64,000 bases of DNA, taken from the NCBI GenBank assembly GCA_949292635.1, contig CASEZY010000001.1, forward strand, positions 1-64,000. The letters run 5' to 3'. Below, in pieces: positions 1 through 7,382 of this stretch. The stretch comes from an uncultured Methanomassiliicoccales archaeon (GTDB lineage Archaea; Thermoplasmatota; Thermoplasmata; Methanomassiliicoccales; Methanomethylophilaceae). The position numbers were made by a program, and so were the translations under genes. Every line of letters begins with the position of its first letter. Position 1 is the stretch's first letter. The notes beneath the pieces are model-generated. The model was not told where the DNA came from and made no database searches. It saw nothing but the letters and a program-made list of their open reading frames with translations.

Positions 1-63
1 AAATTGATGGGCATCAAGAAGAAGAGGGGCAGGAAGCCGAAGGCTTCCGGACCCTCTTCATAA
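1..63 (+). CDS. C-terminal end of an unidentified protein (partial)
   Basis: An open frame enters from the left edge and ends at TAA (61-63), giving 20 residues. The tail is very basic and contains RGRKPK, which resembles an AT-hook or a basic nucleic-acid-binding tail. Too little is present to identify the protein. The frame could also be fortuitous, but the codon choice (AAG, GGC, CCG) matches neighbouring genes. Confidence 0.4.
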   Translation, partial: KLMGIKKKRGRKPKASGPSS

Positions 64-125
64 ACTTATACCCAAGTTTGCCGAGTTAGAGTTTTAAATC
101 ATTCAGGAAGCTGGACCGGCCAACC

Positions 126-133
126 ATTAAATA
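126..133 (+). promoter_or_regulatory. Possible TATA box upstream of the four-helix membrane protein
   Basis: ATTAAATA lies in an otherwise gene-free stretch (64-229) about 100 bases before the ATG at 230. This implies a leader of roughly 70 bases. A second AT-rich block (GTTTTAAATC, 91-100) is an alternative. The assignment rests on sequence resemblance only. Confidence 0.3.
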
Positions 134-229
134 GCGAACAACAAAATCGCTTATCCAAGGGATGGGATTGGCATCGTGGAACTCTAATCGATTCCGACGA
201 TGATATGAACATCCCCGGGAGAATCTAAA

Positions 230-757
230 ATGGAAGTACAAATAGGAGGCAAGTCTGTCTCTGTCGGGAACCTTCTGGTCATCGTAGGCGGCATTCTTGC
301 TATCATTGCCATGTTCCTTGCCTGGAGCGTTTGGAGTGGTGGCGGCGAGAGTGTATCCTTCGCTGGAACGAATCTGATGAACGGCTTAACGATTGATGGC
401 CTGGAAATTTTGCCTGGTGACCAAATGAGCTTCGTCAAATTCATGCCCATTTTGACATTGATCTTCGGCGTCATTGCCATCATCGGCGCGATCCTGCCCA
501 TGATTTCCAGCATAAATGAGAAGACCTCCAGCATCATCTGCGCAGTCAGCGGACTGCTCGTAGTAATCTTCGCCGTGCTGTTCATCATCATGGGAAGCGG
601 ATCCGGACTCGTCACCGGCGAGCTTTACAAGTATTCTATTGACATGATGATAGAGGCTGGAATGAGCATCGATGCCGGCATCGGCTGCTACCTGGGTCTG
701 ATCGGTGGCATCCTCGCCCTCGTCGGCGGCGGTCTCGCGTTCAAGGACAATATGTGA
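230..757 (+). CDS. Predicted four-helix membrane protein
   Basis: The 175-residue protein has four strongly hydrophobic stretches at about residues 12-32, 71-92, 98-120 and 150-170. Between helices 1 and 2 is a polar loop of about 35 residues, probably extracellular. The small Gly-rich helices and the four-helix layout resemble many archaeal membrane proteins of unknown function. No catalytic motif is visible. The ATG at 230 follows GGGAGA at a somewhat long spacing; no other start lies before helix 1. It stands alone, about 200 bases before the shikimate operon, and no function can be assigned. Confidence 0.7.
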   Translation: MEVQIGGKSVSVGNLLVIVGGILAIIAMFLAWSVWSGGGESVSFAGTNLMNGLTIDGLEILPGDQMSFVKFMPILTLIFGVIAIIGAILPMISSINEKTSSIICAVSGLLVVIFAVLFIIMGSGSGLVTGELYKYSIDMMIEAGMSIDAGIGCYLGLIGGILALVGGGLAFKDNM

Positions 758-883
758 AACTCAACGGGCGGTGCCGCAAGGCGCCTGCCTTCAAACCCCT
801 TACCACCACTTCTCACGATGCATCCGAACATGCAGTCATGCGCCCATGTGTGCACTGAACAGATATGTCGCGCGTGCGTGCAA

Positions 884-895
884 ACTTTTAATTAA
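884..895 (+). promoter_or_regulatory. TATA box of the shikimate operon
   Basis: CTTTTAATTAAG is a good archaeal TATA element. Transcription would start near 915-920, leaving a leader of about 45 bases before the ATG at 965. The in-frame ATG at 902 would fall at or before the start of the transcript, which argues against using it. Confidence 0.5.
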
Positions 896-964
896 GGACC
901 GATGATGCGCCATCAAATCGAACCGGAAGGAGCCACGCACGGACCTTCGGAAGGATGTGTGGAA

Positions 965-1756
965 ATGTACGGAAAGAACGTTCGTATGGAAAGGATCATC
1001 GACAGGAAGACCGGCAACGCGGTGCTCATCCCCATGGACCACGGGATCAGCTCCGGCCCCATGGACGGCCTCTACGATATGAGGAAGACCGTGGACGATG
1101 TGACCGAGGGCGGCGCCACCGGCGTCATCATGCACAAGGGACTCATCAGGTACTCCTACCGCGGATCCGGCAAGGACGTGGGATTGATCCTCCACCTCTC
1201 CGCCTCCACCAGCCTGGGACCCAGCACCAACAACAAGGTCATGGTGGCGTCCCTGGAGGAGGCCATCAAGTGCGGCGCCGACGCCGTGTCCGTGCACATC
1301 AACTTCGGGTCCGAGGACGAGCCCTCCATGCTCCAGGCTGTGGGGGACGTGTCCCGCAAGTGCAACGAGTGGGGGATGCCCCTGCTGATCATGGCCTACC
1401 CCCGCGGACCCCAGATCAAGAATCAGTACGACCCCCATGCCGTGGCCCACTGCGCGAGGGCGGCCGCCGAGTTGGGCGCCGACCTGGTCAAGGTGAGCTA
1501 CACCGGCGACATCGACTCTTTCAGAGAGGTGGTCCGCGGAGCTCTCGCTCCCGTGGTCATCGCCGGCGGACCCAAGATGGACTCCGACATGGACCTGCTG
1601 AACATGGTCCACGACTCCATCGAGGCCGGAGGACACGGAGTGTCCATCGGACGCAACATATTCCAGAACAAGAACGTCAGGGGCATCACCAGGGCGGTCT
1701 CCAGCATCGTGCTGGATGGCTACAGCGTCGAGGAAGCCGCCCAGTTCCTGAAGTGA
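965..1756 (+). CDS. aroA': 2-amino-3,7-dideoxy-D-threo-hept-6-ulosonate synthase (ADHS)
   Basis: This 263-residue class I aldolase-type enzyme makes the seven-carbon precursor of dehydroquinate in archaea that lack DAHP synthase, starting from aspartate semialdehyde and a deoxy-ketohexose phosphate. It has the family's MDHG motif (Asp25, His26) and a Schiff-base lysine in [11 protein letters not shown] (Lys176). The C-terminal GRNIF segment is the phosphate-binding part of the TIM barrel. The ATG at 965 is chosen because GGAAGGA precedes it by about 11 bases and the family begins near here; an upstream ATG at 902 sits too close to the TATA box. It is the first gene of the operon, with dehydroquinate synthase II starting four bases after its stop. 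Confidence 0.93.
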   Translation: MYGKNVRMERIIDRKTGNAVLIPMDHGISSGPMDGLYDMRKTVDDVTEGGATGVIMHKGLIRYSYRGSGKDVGLILHLSASTSLGPSTNNKVMVASLEEAIKCGADAVSVHINFGSEDEPSMLQAVGDVSRKCNEWGMPLLIMAYPRGPQIKNQYDPHAVAHCARAAAELGADLVKVSYTGDIDSFREVVRGALAPVVIAGGPKMDSDMDLLNMVHDSIEAGGHGVSIGRNIFQNKNVRGITRAVSSIVLDGYSVEEAAQFLK

Positions 1757-1760
1757 TAGC

Positions 1761-2774
1761 ATGAAGACGGTAGCCGTCAGAGCCGACCTGTCCGACGACC
1801 CGGATGTGAGGAAGGCCTTCGTCACCGAGGGCATCGAGTCCGGCATGAGCGTCTTCATCCTCCGCAAGGGGGACGAGAGGTTCGAATCCATCGGCAAGTT
1901 CGAGCCTATCTACTTCGAGAACGGTCAGCCGGTGGACGATAGGGTGGCTTACTGCCCCATCGACACCCCGGAGGATCAGGAGAAGGCGCTGTCCCTGGCC
2001 GGGAGGAAGGACACCGTCATCGTCCGCTCCGGCGATTGGACGGTCATCCCCCTGGAGAACATGATCGCCAAGTTCCGCGATTCCGGCACCCGTGTGTTCG
2101 CCGAGGCGTCCACCAGGGAGGATGCGGAGCTCTACTTCAAGACCATGGAGAACGGGGTGGACGGCGTCGTGGTGAACGTGAAGGATCCGGAGGATGTCTC
2201 CGACTTCAAGGGTCTGTGCACCGAGGAGGAGTCCGCGGTGCTGACCGAGGTCACCGTCACCGGCATCAGGCCCACCGAGATGAGCGACAGGGTCTGCGTT
2301 GACACCTGCTCCATGATGGTCCCCGGCGAGGGGATGCTCGTAGGTTCGTACTCCAACTGCCTGTTCCTGGTTCAGTCGGAGAGCGAGGAGAACGGGTACG
2401 TGGCGTCCAGGCCCTTCAGGGTCAACGCCAGTGCGGTTCACGCTTACATCAAGGTCCCGGGAGGGAGGACCAGATACCTCTCGGAGCTGTCCAGCGGCGA
2501 TTCCGTTGTTGTCTGCGGCCGCGACGGGAGGTCCAGGGCGGTATCCATCGGCAGGTGTAAGAACGAGCTGCGCCCCATGTTGATGGTGGATGCCGAGTTC
2601 AACGACAGGCGCTACAGCATCGTGCTACAGAACGCCGAGACCGTGAAACTGGTCACCAAGGACGGTGCGGTGTCCGTCACCGCGCTGAGGCCCGGGGACA
2701 AGGTCCTGGCTGAGGTCACCGAGGGCGGAAGGCACTTCGGTATGGCCGTCCAGGAGACCATCACGGAGAAGTAG
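1761..2774 (+). CDS. aroB': 3-dehydroquinate synthase II
   Basis: The 337-residue archaeal-type enzyme performs oxidative deamination and cyclisation of ADH to 3-dehydroquinate using NAD. It is unrelated to bacterial AroB. Family signatures include the C-terminal half with SRPFRVNAS..VHAY and the PGEGMLVGSYS segment, and the length is typical. It follows ADHS by four bases. It ends in TAG, directly abutting and in frame with the ATG of the aroD-aroE fusion gene, which has its own GGAGAAG Shine-Dalgarno sequence inside the 3' end of this gene. The neighbouring ADHS supplies its substrate. Confidence 0.95.
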   Translation: MKTVAVRADLSDDPDVRKAFVTEGIESGMSVFILRKGDERFESIGKFEPIYFENGQPVDDRVAYCPIDTPEDQEKALSLAGRKDTVIVRSGDWTVIPLENMIAKFRDSGTRVFAEASTREDAELYFKTMENGVDGVVVNVKDPEDVSDFKGLCTEEESAVLTEVTVTGIRPTEMSDRVCVDTCSMMVPGEGMLVGSYSNCLFLVQSESEENGYVASRPFRVNASAVHAYIKVPGGRTRYLSELSSGDSVVVCGRDGRSRAVSIGRCKNELRPMLMVDAEFNDRRYSIVLQNAETVKLVTKDGAVSVTALRPGDKVLAEVTEGGRHFGMAVQETITEK

Positions 2775-4058
2775 ATGAGGGTCTGCGCCGCCTTCGGGAA
2801 GCCTTCGGACCTGAGGACCCCCATGGCGGAGTACCGTCTCGACGTGTTCGGGAAGGTGCCCGAGTGGGCTGGGAAGGATGACATCGTCACCCTCTGCGGT
2901 CACGACATCTCAGAGGTTCCCAAGGACTTCCCCGGACTGGTGGACGGCGGGGAGACCGAGGTCGAGGGATTCCGCTGCATCCGCTCGTATCACGACTTCG
3001 AAAAGACACCCGATGCCGATGCCGTCAGGGACATGCTCACCCCAGGAGGACAGGAGGTCTCCAAAGGGGCGTTCATGGTGCATTCCCTGAAGGACCTTCA
3101 TTCGATCTTCACGGCATCCCAGACCCTGGGAAGGAAGCATGTGCTCCTGGGCATGGGCGAATTGGGGGCTATCACCAGGATCCGCCAGAGGATACTGGGC
3201 AACGAATTCACATTCGGATATGTGGGGGAACCCACCGCTCCCGGGCAGTTCAGCGCGGAGGAGATGGAGGCCCTAGGCGACGATTGCCATGTCATAGGCA
3301 TATTGGGCCACCCCTTGGGACATTCCCTGTCCCCCAAGATGCACACCGCCGCGATGGGGAAGGCGGGCATCAACGGCATCTATCTGAGATTCGACACCCC
3401 GTCCCTTGAACATCTGGACGAGGTCATCGAGGAATACGACATCAGGGGCATGAACGTCACCATCCCCTACAAGCAGGACGTGATCTCCTATCTGGATTCC
3501 ACCACGGAGCTGGCCATGGAGGTGGGCGCTGTCAACACCATCGTCAACCGTGACGGAAAACTGTCTGGGGACAACACCGACGTGGCCGGGATCGTCCATG
3601 CGTTCGAGGTGGCCGGCACCCCGCTGAAGGACATGAAGGTGCTGATAATCGGCTCCGGCGGAGCTTCGAGGGCGGCGGCGTACGCCTGCGTATCAAACGG
3701 ATGCGACACCTACATGAAGGCGAGGAACCCGCAGACCTCCGGCAAGGTCTGCGCGGATTTCGGACTGATACCAACAGTGTCCGAGGACCTGAGCGCATAC
3801 GATGCAATCATCAACTGCACCCCGGTGGGCATGGACGGAGGCTCCGATTACCCCGTGGATATAACCACCCTGAGGAAGGGACAGACAGTCCTCGACATGG
3901 TCTACAACCGCCCCACCGTGTTGGCCGAAACGGCCAAGGCAAAGGGGTGCGCCATCGCCCCCGGGATCGAGATGCTCATCGGCCAGGGAGCGGAATCCTT
4001 CAGGAGATGGTTCGACATCGAACCCGATATCGAAGCGATGAGGGAGGCGGTATCGTGA
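2775..4058 (+). CDS. aroDE: Fused 3-dehydroquinate dehydratase / shikimate dehydrogenase
   Basis: The 427-residue protein joins two consecutive steps, dehydroquinate to dehydroshikimate to shikimate. Residues 1-170 form a type I dehydratase domain with the substrate-binding ExR (Glu19, Arg21), SYHDF (His73), a candidate Schiff-base Lys97 and the YVGEPTAPGQ end motif. Only about 54 residues separate ExR from the catalytic His, against about 95 in the standard enzyme, and I cannot find the usual TxR..EGG segment. Residues 173-427 form a complete shikimate dehydrogenase with SLSPKMH, NVTIPYK (catalytic Lys), DNTD and the NADP-binding GSGGASRA. The stop overlaps the next gene's GTG as GTGA. Confidence 0.93.
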   Translation: MRVCAAFGKPSDLRTPMAEYRLDVFGKVPEWAGKDDIVTLCGHDISEVPKDFPGLVDGGETEVEGFRCIRSYHDFEKTPDADAVRDMLTPGGQEVSKGAFMVHSLKDLHSIFTASQTLGRKHVLLGMGELGAITRIRQRILGNEFTFGYVGEPTAPGQFSAEEMEALGDDCHVIGILGHPLGHSLSPKMHTAAMGKAGINGIYLRFDTPSLEHLDEVIEEYDIRGMNVTIPYKQDVISYLDSTTELAMEVGAVNTIVNRDGKLSGDNTDVAGIVHAFEVAGTPLKDMKVLIIGSGGASRAAAYACVSNGCDTYMKARNPQTSGKVCADFGLIPTVSEDLSAYDAIINCTPVGMDGGSDYPVDITTLRKGQTVLDMVYNRPTVLAETAKAKGCAIAPGIEMLIGQGAESFRRWFDIEPDIEAMREAVS

Positions 4059-4879
4059 CCGGTCACGGAAGATCGTACGGAGCGGTATCAGTGATCAACG
4101 CCATCCCCTGCGGCATCGGCGCCACCATGGGCATCACCCTCACCACCGACGTGACCTACGAGGAAGGGGGCGACGACAGGGTCATCGACATCGTCGGCTC
4201 CAAGAACATGAACAAATCCATGGCACGCATCTGCGTGAAGAAGACCCTGGAGGCCATCCACGCGGACAGGTCCGTGCCTTATTCCATGACCATAGACTCC
4301 CAGATCCCGCCTTCGAGGGGGCTGAAGAGCTCCAGCTCCGTGTGCAACGCCATAATATCGGCGGTGCTGGACTACCACAGGGTGGAGATGGACCCCCTCG
4401 AGCTGATCCGCCTCGGCGTCAACTGCGCCAGGGAGGCCAAGGTGACGGTGACGGGATCCTTCGACGACGCCTGCGGCTGTCACCTGGGAGGGTTGGTGTT
4501 CACCGACAACAGCAAGGACATGCTGTTGGAGAGAAGAGAGATGCCGGTATACGACGCCGTGCTCATGATACCCAAGGAGACGATCCAGAAGACCTCGATC
4601 TCCGTGGGAAAGTATGCTGCCAAGCGGGAGGAGATGTGGAAGGTCATCGACACCGCGAAACATGACCCCCTGGCGGCCATCACCGCCAACGGCAGGATAG
4701 TGGCCGACGTGATAGGCATGGACAACACCCTGGCGGAGCGTGCTCTGGAGTTAGGCGCATTGGCGGCCGGAGTGACGGGCACAGGTCCGGCAGTGGCCGT
4801 GATCACTGAGAAAGGAAAGGGTAAAGGCATCGCCAAGAAGCTTGGCGGCAGATACATCCTGGCGGAGACGAGATCATGA
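4055..4879 (+). CDS. aroK: Archaeal shikimate kinase (GHMP family)
   Basis: This 274-residue GHMP-superfamily kinase phosphorylates shikimate at the 3-position. It replaces the bacterial P-loop AroK in archaea. The ATP-binding motif PPSRGLKSSSSV is present, followed by TGSFDDACGCHLGG and the C-terminal GVTGTGPAVAVI loop. The start is the GTG at 4055, overlapping the aroDE stop as GTGA and preceded by GGGAGGCGG; the open frame extends upstream but only inside aroDE. It overlaps EPSP synthase by four bases (ATGA), so translational coupling is likely. Confidence 0.94.
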   Translation: MTGHGRSYGAVSVINAIPCGIGATMGITLTTDVTYEEGGDDRVIDIVGSKNMNKSMARICVKKTLEAIHADRSVPYSMTIDSQIPPSRGLKSSSSVCNAIISAVLDYHRVEMDPLELIRLGVNCAREAKVTVTGSFDDACGCHLGGLVFTDNSKDMLLERREMPVYDAVLMIPKETIQKTSISVGKYAAKREEMWKVIDTAKHDPLAAITANGRIVADVIGMDNTLAERALELGALAAGVTGTGPAVAVITEKGKGKGIAKKLGGRYILAETRS

Positions 4880-6129
4880 TCGCATTCGAAGGAGGCAAGG
4901 TTTCGGGGAAGGTGTCACCGCCCCCGTCCAAGAGCCATACCCACCGTGCCATAATCATGTCCGCCCTCTCAGGCGGACCTTGCAAGGTGAGCAACCCCCT
5001 GCTCTCGTTCGACACCAGATCCACCATGGATGCCGTCCGCGCCCTGGGTGCGGAGGTCACCGAGCATGACGGATACGTGGATTTGAACTGTCCCAAACTC
5101 CACGCTCCCGACAGAGAGATAGACGTTGGTAACTCCGGCACCACCCTCAGGCTGATGACCGGGATCGCATCGCTATTCCCATCGGAGACCGTGCTCACCG
5201 GCGACGAATCCATCCGCAGGAGACCCATGGGCCCGCTGCTGGAGGCCTTGGAGAATTGCGGTGTGTCCTGCTCGTCCAACGACGGCAAACCGCCCGTCAG
5301 GATCAGGGGGCCGGTGTCCGGGAAGGCCATAGACATCCTGGGCAGCATGAGCTCCCAGTTCGTGTCCTCGGCGATCATGATGTCGCCGCTTACCGAGAAC
5401 GGCATGACCGTCAACATCATTGGGGAGATGGTCTCCAAGCCCTACGTCGATATCACGACACACATGATGGGGCGCTTCGGTATCACCGTCCAAGAGACCG
5501 AAGGTGGATACCGCATCGAGCATCAGAGCTACGCACCCATCGATTACCGCGTCCCGGCGGATTTCTCGTCGGCGGCGTTCCCCCTGGTTGCCGGAGCGCT
5601 GGGAGGCACCGTGACCGTTGACGGCATGGACCTTGCCGACCCCCAGGGCGACAGGAGGATCATGGAGGTCCTCAGGGCCGCAGGTGCTGAGGTCACCTCT
5701 CATGACGACAGGGTCACCTGCTCCGCCGGAGAGCTGAGGGGTGTGGACGTGGACATGTCCGACATACCCGACCTGTTCCCCGTGGTGGCGGTGCTGCTGA
5801 GCACCGCGAAGGGCACCAGCAGATTGTTTGGGGCTCCGCACTTGAGATTCAAGGAGAGCGACAGGATCGCCCTCACCGAGAACATGCTCCGCACCCTGGG
5901 AGCGGACATCACCGCCACCGATGACGGCTGCGTCATCAACGGGGTGGAGCATCTGCACGGAGGCCGCGTGGAGCACGACGGCGACCACAGGATGTTCATG
6001 GCCGCCGCCGTCGCGTCCATCGTGGCGGACGGGCCGGTGGAGATGGAGGACGACGGCTGCTGGAACGTCTCCTATCCGGGATTCCCGGAACAGCTGGCAT
6101 CGCTGGGGGTGAACATACGTACTCTGTAG
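4876..6129 (+). CDS. aroA: 3-phosphoshikimate 1-carboxyvinyltransferase (EPSP synthase)
   Basis: The 417-residue enzyme transfers enolpyruvyl from PEP to shikimate 3-phosphate. Substrate-binding motifs are in place: SKS at residues 18-20, NSGTTLRLMTG, GDESIRRRPM, RFKESDRI and the C-terminal DHRMFMAAA. Length is normal for the family. It starts in an ATGA overlap with shikimate kinase and ends in TAG. It supplies EPSP to the chorismate synthase that follows in the next frame. Confidence 0.96.
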   Translation: MIAFEGGKVSGKVSPPPSKSHTHRAIIMSALSGGPCKVSNPLLSFDTRSTMDAVRALGAEVTEHDGYVDLNCPKLHAPDREIDVGNSGTTLRLMTGIASLFPSETVLTGDESIRRRPMGPLLEALENCGVSCSSNDGKPPVRIRGPVSGKAIDILGSMSSQFVSSAIMMSPLTENGMTVNIIGEMVSKPYVDITTHMMGRFGITVQETEGGYRIEHQSYAPIDYRVPADFSSAAFPLVAGALGGTVTVDGMDLADPQGDRRIMEVLRAAGAEVTSHDDRVTCSAGELRGVDVDMSDIPDLFPVVAVLLSTAKGTSRLFGAPHLRFKESDRIALTENMLRTLGADITATDDGCVINGVEHLHGGRVEHDGDHRMFMAAAVASIVADGPVEMEDDGCWNVSYPGFPEQLASLGVNIRTL

Positions 6130-6143
6130 GCAACACCCTGCGC

Positions 6144-7193
6144 GTGCACCTCTTCGGCAAGAGCCATGCTGAGTGCATCGGCTGTATACTCGAAGGTGTA
6201 CCTGCCGGTACGGCCATCGATCCGGACTACATCGAGAGGCAGATGGCCTTGCGCAAGCCCTCCGACGGCATAGGCACCCCGAGGAAGGAGAAGGACCAGG
6301 TGGTGATCGAGTACGGATGCCCTTCGGGGACCGCCGACGGCTCACCGCTGCTGATGACCATCTACAACGGCAACAAGGACAGTTCCGCCTACGCCAAGTT
6401 CGCCAGGACCCCCAGGCCCGGACATGCGGACCTGCCCGCCCTGTTCAGATTCAGGGATTATGACGTGGCCGGAGGCGCCCAGTTCTCCGGCAGGATGACC
6501 GCCCCGCTGGTGGCCGCCGGTGCGGTGGCCAAGACCTTCCTGAGGGAGAAGGGCATCGAGGTGGCCGCGTTCAGCCGCTCCATCGGCGGCGTCTGCGACA
6601 CAGCTGACAGAAGATTCGATGAGATGAGAGGTTCCGAGAACCACCCGACCAGGGCCGCCGATGCGGATCTCGACCAAAGGATGAGAGATGAGATCATATC
6701 CGCCGGCAGGGACGGGGACAGCGTGGGTGGCGTCGTGGAGTGTATGGTCACCGGGATCCCCCTGGGCACCGGAGGCATGTGGTTCGACGCCCTGGACGTC
6801 AGCGTCGCGAGGATGATGTTCTCCATACCCGCCGTGAAGGGTGTGGAGTTCGGCAAGGGCTTCGATATCACCAGGATGCGGGGTTCCGAGAGCAACGACG
6901 CATACCGCATATCCGAGGGACAAATCGTCACAGCCACCAACAACATGGGCGGCGTGGTCGGAGGCATGTCCGACGGCATGCCCCTTGTGTTCAGGGTGGC
7001 TTTCAAGCCAACCCCGTCGATCTCCAGGGAACAGGATACCGTGGACCTCCGGTCCAAGGAGGATGCCAAGGTCTCCGTCACCGGCAGGCACGACCCCTGC
7101 ATCGTCCCAAGGGCGGTGGCGGTGGTGGAGGCAATGGCCGCCCTGGCGGTGATGGACCAGGTGCTCAGCTTCCCCCCGGAGCATACCTTCTGA
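6144..7193 (+). CDS. aroC: Chorismate synthase
   Basis: It converts EPSP to chorismate using reduced FMN. The 349 residues downstream of GTG 6144 carry recognisable signatures: GSESNDAYRISEGQIVTATN, GGMSDGMP and the C-terminal GRHDPCIVPRA. The N-terminal FGESHG is changed to FGKSHA here. Reading the frame upstream gives VGNTLR before this GTG, which fits the family's conserved N-terminus, yet no ATG, GTG or TTG lies there. The true start may therefore be a non-standard codon such as CTG 6138, or the sequence may contain an error. Last gene of the shikimate operon. Confidence 0.9.
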   Translation: MHLFGKSHAECIGCILEGVPAGTAIDPDYIERQMALRKPSDGIGTPRKEKDQVVIEYGCPSGTADGSPLLMTIYNGNKDSSAYAKFARTPRPGHADLPALFRFRDYDVAGGAQFSGRMTAPLVAAGAVAKTFLREKGIEVAAFSRSIGGVCDTADRRFDEMRGSENHPTRAADADLDQRMRDEIISAGRDGDSVGGVVECMVTGIPLGTGGMWFDALDVSVARMMFSIPAVKGVEFGKGFDITRMRGSESNDAYRISEGQIVTATNNMGGVVGGMSDGMPLVFRVAFKPTPSISREQDTVDLRSKEDAKVSVTGRHDPCIVPRAVAVVEAMAALAVMDQVLSFPPEHTF

Positions 7194-7237
7194 TATCCGG
7201 ATGGATCGGCACCACATCTTCGACATATGCATGAGTT

Positions 7238-7330
7238 ATGCATATGATGTAGAAGATGCGAATGATGGATGCATATGATATAAAAGATGTATGTGATAAA
7301 TGCATATGATGCATATGATGACGTTGCAGG
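7238..7330. repeat. Three direct repeats with a 31-bp period, candidate operator array
   Basis: Copies beginning at 7238, 7269 and 7300 share ATGCATATGAT, then diverge partly (TGTAGAAGATG, ATAAAAGATG, GCATATGATG). The 31-bp spacing is almost exactly three helical turns, so bound proteins would sit on one face. A TATA-like GATATAAAAG lies in the second copy (7277-7286). The array sits just upstream of the AlbA_2-domain regulator, so autoregulation is the simplest reading. Confidence 0.6.
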
Positions 7331-7382
7331 AGAAGGGTTTTTCCAACAAATTGTAACGGCATCGATTCCGGGGGTTGCAGCG

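Noticed and set aside
902-964. Earlier ATG for the ADHS gene
   Set aside because: The ATG lies within about 10 bases of the TATA box, so it would not be in the transcript; the ATG at 965 has a Shine-Dalgarno and fits the family length.
836-1897. 353-codon minus-strand frame across the ADHS gene
   Set aside because: Its composition (His, Gly, Val, Asp) is typical of the antisense of a GC-rich gene, and the plus strand encodes a well-conserved enzyme.
6127-6129. TAG of EPSP synthase as a pyrrolysine codon
   Set aside because: The protein already has its full conserved C-terminus, and read-through would run out of frame through the chorismate synthase gene.
7238-7330. Possible CRISPR array
   Set aside because: The three repeats are spaced 31 bp start-to-start with partly repeated spacers, no cas genes are nearby, and repeat units are too short and diverged.
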